Source: CAZALT01 sp964485515 (GTDB taxonomy: Bacteria > Actinomycetota > Acidimicrobiia > Acidimicrobiales > Acidimicrobilacustridaceae). From it: a DNA stretch of 7,808 nt. Positions 1 to 5,687 of this stretch are shown here, piece after piece. The stretch lies in the NCBI GenBank assembly GCA_964485515.1, contig CAZALT010000163.1, positions 1 through 7,808 on the forward strand, written 5' to 3'. The notes under the pieces were generated by a model. The model had not been told where the DNA came from, searched no databases, and saw nothing but the letters and a program-made list of their open reading frames with translations. Positions within the stretch are counted from its first letter, which is position 1. Every line of letters begins with the position of its first letter. A program made the position numbers and the translations under genes.

Positions 1-1763
1 ACGATGCGCTCGCCCTTCTTGCCCGAGATCTTGGCCCAGTCGTCGGGGTTGGTGGTGTTGGGGAGGTCCTCGTGCTCCTTGTACTCCTGGTGGATCGACT
101 CGATGAGGTCGTCGGCCCGGATGCCCCGCACACCGGTGTCGATGAGGCGCTTGATGGCGAGCTTCTTGGCCCGGCGCACGATGTTCTCGATCATGGCTCC
201 GGAGGAGAAGTCCTTGAAGTACATGATCTCCTTGTCGCCGTTCTGATACGTGACCTCGAGGAACTGGTTGGCCTCGTCGTCGCGGTACATCTCGGCCACG
301 GTCTTCTCGATCATGGCCAGGATCGCCTTGTTGCGGTCGCCGCCGCCCAGGTGGTCGATCTCGTCCTCGTCGAGCGGCAGGTCGGCGGTGAGGTAACGGC
401 CGAAGATCTGCGCCGCGGCGTCCTCGTTGGGGCGCTCGATCTTGATCTTCACATCGAGGCGACCGGGCCGCAGGATGGCCGGATCGATGAGGTCCTCACG
501 GTTCGACGCACCGATCACGATGACGTTCTTGAGTGCCTCGACGCCGTCGATCTCGGCGAGGAGCTGCGGGACGATGGTGGCCTCCATGTCGGAGCTGATG
601 CCGGTGCCGCGGGTGCGGAACAGCGAGTCCATCTCGTCGAAGAAGACGATGACGGGCCAGCCCTCTTCGCTCTTCTCCCGTGCCCGCTGGAACACGAGGC
701 GGATCTGGCGCTCGGTCTCGCCCACATACTTGTTGAGCAGCTCGGGACCTTTGATGTTGAGGAAGTAGCTGCGGGCGTGCTTGTCGCCGCTCACCTCGGA
801 CACCTTCTTGGCCAGCGAGTTGGCCACCGCCTTGGCGATGAGCGTCTTGCCGCAACCCGGCGGGCCGTAGAGCAGGATGCCCTTCGGGGCGGGCAGCTGG
901 TGCTCGCGGAACAGCTCCTGGTGCAGGAACGGCAGCTCGACGGCGTCGGTGATCATCTCGATCTGGCTGTCGAGGCCGCCGACGTCGTCGTAGGAGATGT
1001 CGGGCACCTCCTCGAGCACGAGCTCTTCGACCTCGGGGCGGGGCAGCTTCTCGAGCAGGAGGCCCGACCGGCCGTCGAGCAGCACGGAGTCGCCCGAACG
1101 GAGCTTGATGGCGCGGGCTGCATCGGACAGCTCGACGACGCGCTCCTCGTCGGCGCGGCCGACGACCATGGCTCGGGCACCGTCTTCGAGCAGCTCCTTG
1201 AACGTGGCGACCTCGCCCGTGCCGTCGGCGGTGCGGGCCAGGACGACGTTGAGCGATTCGTTGAGCACGACCTCGGCGCCGCGGACCAGCTCGACGTCGC
1301 CGAGCTCAGGGTGCGTCGACACGCGCATCTTGCGGCCGGCGCTGAGCACGTCGACGGTTCCGTCGTCGTTGCGCTGGAGGAAGGTGCCGTAGGCCGACGG
1401 CGGCTGGGTGAGCTTGTCGACCTCGTCGCGCAGCGCAGCGATGTGCTCGCGCGCTTCACGCAAGGTGTAGGTGAGCTTCTCGTTCTGCGACACAGCCCGG
1501 GCCAGCTCGCCTTTGGTCTCGAGGAGTCGCTCCTCGAGGGTGCGCACCCGCTTGGGGGCATCTTGGAGTCGGCGTCGCAACGCCACGACCTCGTCCTCGA
1601 GGGCGGAGGCCTGCTCGCGCAGCTCGTCGAGGTCGAGCTCGTCGAGGCCCGAGCCGGGGGCACCTTCGGCGGACGGGGCGAGCGAATCGCGTTCGGACTC
1701 CGCGGGCCAACCCTCGGGGTGATCGGCGTCCTGGTGACCGTGTGCCGATGTGATCTCGTCCAC
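1..1763 (-). CDS. arc: Proteasome-associated AAA+ ATPase ARC/Mpa (3' end cut by window edge)
   Basis: Hexameric cytoplasmic unfoldase that recognises pupylated proteins and threads them into the 20S proteasome. The 587 codons in the window show the family's domain order. An acidic N-terminus (1-45) precedes a coiled coil (about 47-118, the Pup-binding region in Mpa), then OB-type inter-domain sequence (about 120-260) and one AAA+ module. Visible motifs are Walker A GPPGCGKT (300-307), pore loop Tyr346-Val-Gly, Walker B VIVFFDE (371-377), sensor-1 Asn421 and an arginine-finger segment LRPGRLD (431-437). The reading ends at SGKKGERI, so by comparison with Mpa about 25 residues, including the proteasome-docking tail, lie beyond the edge. 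The start is GTG at 1763 with a strong AGGAGG 8 nt upstream; an in-frame TAG at 1806-1808 forbids a long extension. dop, pup and prcBA would be expected further left, but that is family knowledge and not seen here. Confidence 0.96.
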   Translation of the reverse strand, partial: MDEITSAHGHQDADHPEGWPAESERDSLAPSAEGAPGSGLDELDLDELREQASALEDEVVALRRRLQDAPKRVRTLEERLLETKGELARAVSQNEKLTYTLREAREHIAALRDEVDKLTQPPSAYGTFLQRNDDGTVDVLSAGRKMRVSTHPELGDVELVRGAEVVLNESLNVVLARTADGTGEVATFKELLEDGARAMVVGRADEERVVELSDAARAIKLRSGDSVLLDGRSGLLLEKLPRPEVEELVLEEVPDISYDDVGGLDSQIEMITDAVELPFLHQELFREHQLPAPKGILLYGPPGCGKTLIAKAVANSLAKKVSEVSGDKHARSYFLNIKGPELLNKYVGETERQIRLVFQRAREKSEEGWPVIVFFDEMDSLFRTRGTGISSDMEATIVPQLLAEIDGVEALKNVIVIGASNREDLIDPAILRPGRLDVKIKIERPNEDAAAQIFGRYLTADLPLDEDEIDHLGGGDRNKAILAMIEKTVAEMYRDDEANQFLEVTYQNGDKEIMYFKDFSSGAMIENIVRRAKKLAIKRLIDTGVRGIRADDLIESIHQEYKEHEDLPNTTNPDDWAKISGKKGERI

Positions 1764-1771
1764 GGGAACCA

Positions 1772-1777
1772 CCTCCT
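1772..1777 (-). promoter_or_regulatory. Ribosome binding site of arc
   Basis: A perfect AGGAGG on the minus strand ends 8 nt before the GTG at 1763. It decides between that GTG and another in-frame GTG at 1772-1770, which overlaps the Shine-Dalgarno itself. Confidence 0.8.
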
Positions 1778-1802
1778 CGGTGCGTCGGTGATGTTCGGCA
1801 GC

Positions 1803-1808
1803 AACCTA
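1803..1808 (-). promoter_or_regulatory. Candidate -10 box of the arc promoter
   Basis: The minus strand reads TAGGTT, fitting the actinobacterial TAnnnT pattern. It would place transcription start near 1796 and give a leader of about 33 nt that contains the AGGAGG. No convincing -35 hexamer is visible 17-19 nt upstream, so the call is tentative. Confidence 0.3.
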
Positions 1809-1949
1809 CACCGGGGTCCCCGATTTTCGGCACACCCTTCTTCGGCTTCGTCGACCTGACCCAGGGCGTTCACCGAGACGTCATGCGCGACCCCTGCGCT
1901 CGACGCGGGAACCCCCTGTCCACCCGGTTCTTCGTCCGCCTGCTCACCC

Positions 1950-1985
1950 GGTTGATCGCCTGGTTGATCGCCTGGTTGACCCTGC
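1950..1985. repeat. Short 12-bp tandem repeat in the arc/ferredoxin intergenic region
   Basis: The unit GGTTGATCGCCT occurs exactly at 1950-1961 and 1962-1973. A third, degenerate copy (GGTTGACCCTGC) follows at 1974-1985. The repeat lies in non-coding DNA between divergent genes. A minus-strand frame across it would read repeating Gly-Asp-Gln-Pro, but that frame runs out of phase into arc and is not a gene. Confidence 0.75.
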
Positions 1986-1988
1986 GGT

Positions 1989-2006
1989 GCCCAACGACCG
2001 TTGGGC
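1989..2006. promoter_or_regulatory. 18-bp palindrome, candidate operator upstream of the ferredoxin gene
   Basis: GCCCAACG-AC-CGTTGGGC is a perfect 8-bp inverted repeat around a 2-bp centre. It sits about 40 bp upstream of the candidate -10 box at 2046, a place where an activator or repressor dimer could bind. It is also between divergent genes, so it could serve arc. The symmetry is certain; binding by a regulator is inference. As RNA it could fold, but no U-run follows. Confidence 0.5.
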
Positions 2007-2045
2007 GTGCGGGGTCCGCGTGCCGGACTCACCCGTGGGCGGCGC

Positions 2046-2051
2046 TACAGT
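2046..2051 (+). promoter_or_regulatory. Candidate -10 box of the ferredoxin promoter
   Basis: TACAGT matches TAnnnT and lies 72 nt before the ferredoxin ATG. Transcription would begin near 2058, giving a leader of about 65 nt. The -35 region (about 2022-2028, GCCGGAC) is not consensus, so an activator acting at the palindrome just upstream would be consistent. Confidence 0.35.
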
Positions 2052-2064
2052 GACCGGACCCTGT

Positions 2065-2081
2065 CGCCGGCGCTGCCGGCG
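2065..2081 (+). promoter_or_regulatory. GC hairpin in the presumed 5' leader of the ferredoxin mRNA
   Basis: CGCCGGC and GCCGGCG form a perfect 7-bp stem around the 3-nt loop GCT. It begins a few nt after the predicted transcription start and ends about 25 nt before the Shine-Dalgarno. It could stabilise the message or modulate expression. It does not resemble a riboswitch I know, and no U-tract follows. Confidence 0.4.
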
Positions 2082-2106
2082 GACCGCCCAACTGCCCCCC
2101 GCTCTG

Positions 2107-2114
2107 GGAAAGGA
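2107..2114 (+). promoter_or_regulatory. Ribosome binding site of the ferredoxin gene
   Basis: GGAAAGGA ends 9 nt before the ATG at 2124. It supports that ATG over in-frame codons further upstream, which would add an Arg/Pro-rich stretch not seen in ferredoxins. Confidence 0.7.
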
Positions 2115-2123
2115 TTCGCCACG

Positions 2124-2360
2124 ATGAAGGTCTGGATCGATCAAGATCTCTGCACCGGTGACGGCCTCTGCGAGGAGATCTCCCCTGAGGTCTTCACCCT
2201 GCTCGACGATGGGCTCGCCTACGTGAAGGATGCCACGAAGGTCTACAGCGATCCGGGTGGATCCGAAGGCATGGCCGAGATCCCGGAGAAGGAGCTCGAA
2301 GGCGTGATCGAGTCCGCCGAGGAGTGCCCCGGCGAGTGCATCTTCATCGAGGTCGAGTAG
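2124..2360 (+). CDS. Small single-cluster ferredoxin
   Basis: A 78-aa acidic electron carrier of the short bacterial ferredoxin family. Its N-terminal motif C10-T-G-D13-G-L-C16 and the C-terminal C68-P are the classic cluster ligands. The position that holds the second Cys of a CxxCxxC motif is Asp13, as in [3Fe-4S]/[4Fe-4S] ferredoxins such as that of Pyrococcus furiosus, so the protein can be expected to carry a [3Fe-4S] or Asp-ligated [4Fe-4S] cluster. An additional Cys72 lies in the ending ECPGEC. The central part (about 36-55) is longer than in minimal SoyB-type ferredoxins. The gene stands alone: divergent from arc, convergent with the marP-like gene. Its redox partner is not visible; cytochrome P450 systems are common partners of such ferredoxins, but nothing here supports that choice. 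Confidence 0.92.
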   Translation: MKVWIDQDLCTGDGLCEEISPEVFTLLDDGLAYVKDATKVYSDPGGSEGMAEIPEKELEGVIESAEECPGECIFIEVE

Positions 2361-2374
2361 CCGCCAACCCTTCG

Positions 2375-2432
2375 CTGGGACCCACGCCAGATGGCTGGGG
2401 ACCCACGCCAGATGGCTGGGGACCCACGCCAG
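2375..2432. repeat. About 2.8 copies of a 20-21-bp tandem repeat in a convergent intergenic gap
   Basis: The core GGGACCCACGCCAGATGG occurs at 2377-2394 and 2398-2415, and its first 15 bases recur at 2419-2433 before the sequence diverges. Copy 1 lacks one G of the CTGGGG lead-in. Each unit contains small inverted repeats (TGGG-A-CCCA and CCAG-ATGG-CTGG). It begins 15 bp after the ferredoxin stop codon. It may be a REP-like intergenic element or simple slippage. Confidence 0.85.
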
Positions 2433-2434
2433 GC

Positions 2435-2473
2435 CCTCGGGTGCTCGGCACCGGGCCCACTTCTCACCCGAGG
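2435..2473. terminator. Stem-loop, candidate terminator for the convergent ferredoxin and marP-like genes
   Basis: CCTCGGGTG (2435-2443) pairs perfectly with CACCCGAGG (2465-2473) around a 21-nt loop. An alternative inner hairpin is GGTGC-TCG-GCACC (2440-2452). On the minus strand it begins 11 nt after the stop of the marP-like gene; on the plus strand it is 75 nt past the ferredoxin stop. Neither side has a U-tract, so intrinsic termination is uncertain. Confidence 0.4.
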
Positions 2474-2483
2474 CCCACGGTGC

Positions 2484-3650
2484 TCACACCAGGCAGGACC
2501 CGGTGTCGAGCGACTGCGAGCCAACCGTGCGCAGCACGTCGCGCAGCTCGTCGGTGCTGAGCGCGTAGGCCACGTTCGCCACGTCCTTGGCCACCGCGAA
2601 GGCGACGCCCACCACGTTGCCTCGCGGATCGACGAGCGCTGATCCCGAATCACCGGGACGCAGCGACGATGCCAGTTCGAGCACGTCGCGCTCGGTCAGA
2701 CCGGTGCCGTAGATGTCTCGACCGGTCGCGTCGAGACGGCGGGCGACCGAGAACGGGGCGATGCGCAGCCGCTCGCCGCCGGGGTGCCCGAACACGCCGC
2801 CTACCTGGCCGACGACGGACTCGGCGGCGATGGGCAGCGGTTCCCGGTCGATGTCGGGGGCCGAGAGGACGGCGAGGTCGCGATCGGGATCGAACGCGAC
2901 CACCTCGGCGTCGAAGAGCCGCCCGTCGTCGCGTTGCACCTGGGTGGTGCGCTCCCCCGCTATCACGTGCGCGTTCGTGACGATGAGCCCGGGCGCCGCG
3001 ACGAACCCGGTACCGCTCTGGATGCGGTCGCACGCCAGACCCTCGACCTTGACCACCGAACGCGCCACCGTTGCCGCGGTCGCTTCGTCGAGACCCGTCT
3101 CGACCGGGGGCGGACCGAGATCGGGCGTCGGTTGAAGCGCGGCGAACACCTCGGGGAAGCGATCCTCGCCCACCAGCGAGCGCAGCGCCTGGATGGCGTC
3201 AGGAGCATCCGGCAGCTCGGCGTCGATGGTCTGGGCGATCCACGACGAGTTGACCTGCCGTGAGACCCAACCTGGCGTGCCGGCCAGGACGGGGATGAGC
3301 AGCCACACGACGACGACCACACCGACGCAGCCCGCAACCCCACCAGCGGCGCCGTCGGCGTGCGCCGCGAACCCGTCGCGCTCGACCGGTCGCATCTTCG
3401 ATCCGATGTAGAGGCCGAGCGCCTGACCCAGGAAGCAACCGGCGAACACGAAACCGACCGACAGGGCCAGCACGAGCGAGTGGTTCTCGCTGCCGGTCTG
3501 GTCGATGACCCAGGGCAACGCCCGGACCGAGACGAACAGCCCGACCCCGATGCCCACCCAGGAGCTGACCCGGGTGACGAAGCCCAGTCGGTAGCCGCCG
3601 ACGATCGCGCCGATGGCGAGGACGACGACGAGGACGTCGAAGAACGTCAT
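2484..3650 (-). CDS. marP: Membrane-anchored CvpA-domain serine protease, MarP-like
   Basis: A 388-aa protein with an N-terminal four-helix CvpA/colicin V-type membrane domain (helices about 5-20, 31-48, 59-80, 103-123) and a C-terminal chymotrypsin-fold protease domain (about 190-388). The triad is complete: His228 in TNAHVIAG, Asp258 in DPDRDLAVL, Ser335 in GDSGSA. Cys207, just before the protease core, and Cys386, three residues from the end, match the cysteine pair that forms the regulatory disulfide in Mycobacterium tuberculosis MarP, which has about the same length (397 aa). MarP is a periplasmic protease needed for acid and oxidative stress resistance. The ATG at 3650 begins right at the first helix; in-frame codons further upstream would overlap trmI and add an Arg/Pro-rich stretch. 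The Shine-Dalgarno is weak. The gene follows trmI by 47 bp and ends the minus-strand run. Confidence 0.9.
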   Translation of the reverse strand: MTFFDVLVVVLAIGAIVGGYRLGFVTRVSSWVGIGVGLFVSVRALPWVIDQTGSENHSLVLALSVGFVFAGCFLGQALGLYIGSKMRPVERDGFAAHADGAAGGVAGCVGVVVVVWLLIPVLAGTPGWVSRQVNSSWIAQTIDAELPDAPDAIQALRSLVGEDRFPEVFAALQPTPDLGPPPVETGLDEATAATVARSVVKVEGLACDRIQSGTGFVAAPGLIVTNAHVIAGERTTQVQRDDGRLFDAEVVAFDPDRDLAVLSAPDIDREPLPIAAESVVGQVGGVFGHPGGERLRIAPFSVARRLDATGRDIYGTGLTERDVLELASSLRPGDSGSALVDPRGNVVGVAFAVAKDVANVAYALSTDELRDVLRTVGSQSLDTGSCLV

Positions 3651-3697
3651 GGAACCAGATCGGCTGGGTGTCGCCTGGGGAGGTGGTGCACGACCCT

Positions 3698-4477
3698 CTA
3701 CGAAGAGCGCTGGAGGAGGCGGGCGTGGGTGAGGAAGCCGGTGTGGGCCACCATGCGGTGGTCGGGGCGAACGGCCTGCCCCTCGATGTGCCAGCTGCGG
3801 TTGAGCACCTCGACCGTCTCGGCCATGTCGAACGCGCTGGCCTCGATGGCCTCGCGGAACTGCATGGCCTGGGTGATCGACGGCGTGTAGGCGAGGATGA
3901 TCCCGCCGGGCACCAACGCCTGTTCGGCGTGCTTCACGACGTGCCACGGCTCGGGCAGGTCGAGCACCACGCGGTCGAGGCCGGTCTCGTCGATGCCGTC
4001 GTAGCAGTTGCGCAGCTCGACGGTGTACCGCCCGCTGGCCTCGGAGCCCAGGAACGACTGCACGTTCTCCTGGGCGCGCGCCGCGAAGTCCTCACGAAGC
4101 TCGTAGCCGGTGATGACCGCGCCGGCGCGGAGCAGGGTCATCGACAGCGCACCCGAGCCGACGCCCGACTCGAGCACGCGGGCTCCGGGGAAGATGTCGG
4201 CGAGCATGAGCATCGGCCCGAGGTCCTTGGGATAGATCACCTGCGCGCCGCGCGGCATCTTCAAGATGAAGTCGGAAAGCGTCGGCCGGATGGCGAGGTA
4301 CGCCGTGTTCTTCGTCGATCGCACCGATACGCCGTCGGGTTGGCCGATGAGCAGCTCGTGGGGCACGAAGCCGGAATGCGAGTGGAACTCTCCGCCGTCC
4401 TTCAGGGTGACGAGGTATCGCCGCTTCTTGTTGTCGATCAGCAGGACCTTGTCGCCCTCTTCGAAGATGCGGGTCAT
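3698..4477 (-). CDS. trmI: tRNA (adenine-N1)-methyltransferase, TrmI (m1A58)
   Basis: SAM-dependent enzyme that methylates N1 of adenine 58 in the T-loop of tRNA; a homotetramer in characterised homologues. The 259 residues show the N-terminal beta domain (about 1-75) and a Rossmann methyltransferase domain. The latter carries SAM motif I LESGVGSGAL (102-111), acidic Glu126 in GYELRE for the ribose, and the catalytic motif LDLPEPW with Asp173. Length is slightly below the 280 aa of M. tuberculosis TrmI. The ATG at 4477 begins the family's usual MTRIFEEGDKVLL; an AGGAA ends 7 nt upstream. More upstream in-frame sequence overlaps ttuA and is a shadow. It lies 37 bp after ttuA. In mycobacteria trmI also lies close to the arc homologue mpa, so this linkage is conserved. 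Confidence 0.95.
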   Translation of the reverse strand: MTRIFEEGDKVLLIDNKKRRYLVTLKDGGEFHSHSGFVPHELLIGQPDGVSVRSTKNTAYLAIRPTLSDFILKMPRGAQVIYPKDLGPMLMLADIFPGARVLESGVGSGALSMTLLRAGAVITGYELREDFAARAQENVQSFLGSEASGRYTVELRNCYDGIDETGLDRVVLDLPEPWHVVKHAEQALVPGGIILAYTPSITQAMQFREAIEASAFDMAETVEVLNRSWHIEGQAVRPDHRMVAHTGFLTHARLLQRSS

Positions 4478-4514
4478 CGGGTGGTTCCTGTCGGTACGGG
4501 GGCGGGAGGGAACG

Positions 4515-5468
4515 TCACGGGAGGCGACCGAGCTCGACGGGCACGGGCTCGGTCGGGACCGGGAGGTGCCCGCCGGCCCGTTCGACGAGCCGGCAGAAGG
4601 CGCAGGTCTCGGTGGGCGTCGGTGCCCCGCACGAGACGCAGGGCAGCAGGTCGTCACGACCCGCCTCGGCCTCGGGCCGGAAGCGCTCGGCGCCCCGGGC
4701 GAGGAACCCGAAGTAGAAGGCGAACTTGGAGCCGGGCGACTGCACCTCGATGTCGTTCAGCGCTTCCTTGTAGGCGGTGTGCCGGTTTCCGCCGGACATC
4801 GGGCACTCCTCGATCTGGTAGTCGATGCCACGCAAGATGCAGTACGCCGCCATCTCTCGCTCGTACAAGCGGACCAGCGGCTTCGCCTTGCGCGGGAATC
4901 CGGGGCGGGCGGGGAGCACCGGCCACTGGCGGCCGAGGTAGTCGGCCTGCCAGACCAACACGTTGCCGAACAGAACAGCTGCCTCGTCGTCGAGGTTGTG
5001 ACCCGTGACGACCACGTCATAGCCGCCTTCGAGCGCCGCTCGGTCGAAGAGGTGGCGCTTCGAGATTCCGCACGCCGAGCACGGGGCGCGCTTTGCGGCG
5101 CGGGAGCCGGCAGGGATGTCGTAGCCCAAGTCGTTCGGGAGGTCGATCTCGATGAGCGGACGACCGAGGCGGGCGGCGAAGGCGCGGGCCCGTTCGGCTG
5201 AATCGTCGCTGTAGCCCTCGATGCCGAGACCGAGGTAGAGCCCGTCGGCGTCGTAGCCGAGGTCGACGAGGAGGTCCCACAGCGCCAGCGAGTCCTTGCC
5301 TCCGGAGACCGCGACGAGCACGCGCTCGCCGGCTTCGATCATCGAGAACTCCTTGATCGCCTTCGCGACCTGGTCGCGGCACAGGCGGACGAAGTGCTCC
5401 TGACAGAACCGGGCGTTGTGGCGACGGAGGTCGATGACCGCGGGTTCGCGGCACACCTGGCACTTCAC
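4515..5468 (-). CDS. ttuA: TtuA-family tRNA 2-thiolation enzyme (PP-loop ATPase, [4Fe-4S])
   Basis: A 317-aa member of the TtuA/Ncs6 family, which adenylates C2 of a tRNA uridine and replaces its oxygen with sulfur. Seen in order: an N-terminal zinc site (C3, C6, C22, H25), PP-loop SGGKDS (55-60), the three-cysteine iron-sulfur set C130-x2-C133 and C222, Lys137, the GHNLDD segment with Asp161, and a C-terminal zinc site (C277, C280, C289, C292). This two-zinc-finger, three-Cys layout separates TtuA from TtcA. In Thermus the target is U54; in archaeal relatives it is U34, so the target here is not proven. The start is GTG, overlapping the stop of the ttuB-like gene as GTGA (5468-5465), so the pair is probably translationally coupled. 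The TtuC/E1-like activating enzyme is not in the window. Confidence 0.93.
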   Translation of the reverse strand: MKCQVCREPAVIDLRRHNARFCQEHFVRLCRDQVAKAIKEFSMIEAGERVLVAVSGGKDSLALWDLLVDLGYDADGLYLGLGIEGYSDDSAERARAFAARLGRPLIEIDLPNDLGYDIPAGSRAAKRAPCSACGISKRHLFDRAALEGGYDVVVTGHNLDDEAAVLFGNVLVWQADYLGRQWPVLPARPGFPRKAKPLVRLYEREMAAYCILRGIDYQIEECPMSGGNRHTAYKEALNDIEVQSPGSKFAFYFGFLARGAERFRPEAEAGRDDLLPCVSCGAPTPTETCAFCRLVERAGGHLPVPTEPVPVELGRLP

Positions 5469-5665
5469 ACCGCACCACCGGAGATGACCGAACGGACCTC
5501 GACCTGGTCGGAGTCGACGAGCTTGCGGTCGCCGGGCTCGAGCTCGCCGTTGACGATGACGAGCACGCTCTCCCGGTTGATCCCGAGATCATCGAGCACG
5601 GCGTACACGCGGGTGGGCGCGTCGATGTCGACCTCACAGGTGGGATTGCGGAGCAGCACCTTCAT
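5465..5665 (-). CDS. ttuB: Ubiquitin-fold sulfur carrier, TtuB/MoaD/ThiS-like
   Basis: A 66-aa beta-grasp protein. It starts with the strand MKVLLRN, carries the VNGELEPGD turn typical of ThiS/TtuB (38-46), and ends VRSVISGGAV. In this family the C-terminal Gly-Gly is activated to an acyl-adenylate and then a thiocarboxylate that gives sulfur to the partner enzyme. Here two residues, Ala65-Val66, follow Gly63-Gly64. That is unusual, because the carrier form must end in Gly-Gly. The 4-bp overlap with ttuA strongly points to the TtuA partner rather than molybdopterin or thiamin synthesis. No Shine-Dalgarno precedes the ATG at 5665; a TACGAT box 9 nt upstream suggests a nearly leaderless transcript. 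The longer in-frame extension is antisense-like sequence overlapping the upstream gene. Confidence 0.85.
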   Translation of the reverse strand: MKVLLRNPTCEVDIDAPTRVYAVLDDLGINRESVLVIVNGELEPGDRKLVDSDQVEVRSVISGGAV

Positions 5666-5674
5666 GCGGCGCCG

Positions 5675-5680
5675 ATCGTA
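5675..5680 (-). promoter_or_regulatory. Candidate internal -10 box for ttuB-ttuA-trmI-marP
   Basis: The minus strand reads TACGAT (TAnnnT) with 9 nt to the ATG of the ttuB-like gene, so transcription would start 2-3 nt before the ATG. The box lies inside a small inverted repeat, CCGAT-ACG-ATCGG (5684-5672), that might bind a regulator. The missing Shine-Dalgarno fits a leaderless start. No clear -35. Confidence 0.35.
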
Positions 5681-5687
5681 TCGGTAG

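Noticed and set aside
72..1859. A 595-codon open frame on the plus strand, antisense to arc
   Set aside because: It is the complement of a highly conserved AAA+ gene, has biased low-complexity composition (Leu/Val/Asp/Glu/Gly runs) and no domain. It arises from GC-rich codon use.
1996..2004. The 18-bp palindrome read as an intrinsic terminator
   Set aside because: It lies between divergent genes, where no terminator is needed, and no U-run follows on either strand.
953..2032. A 359-codon minus-strand frame beginning upstream of arc
   Set aside because: It is out of phase with arc over most of its length and is Arg/Ser/Pro-rich there. The Gly-Asp-Gln-Pro repeats at its start come from the 12-bp DNA repeat.
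2375..2433. CRISPR array
   Set aside because: The units are directly adjacent with no spacers, there are fewer than three full copies and no cas gene.
3668..5201. Long plus-strand frames opposite trmI and ttuA
   Set aside because: Both are antisense shadows of well-recognised enzymes and contain no recognisable motif.
5465..5665. MoaD or ThiS for molybdopterin or thiamin synthesis
   Set aside because: No moa, moe or thi gene is adjacent, and the gene overlaps ttuA by 4 bp, which points to tRNA thiolation.
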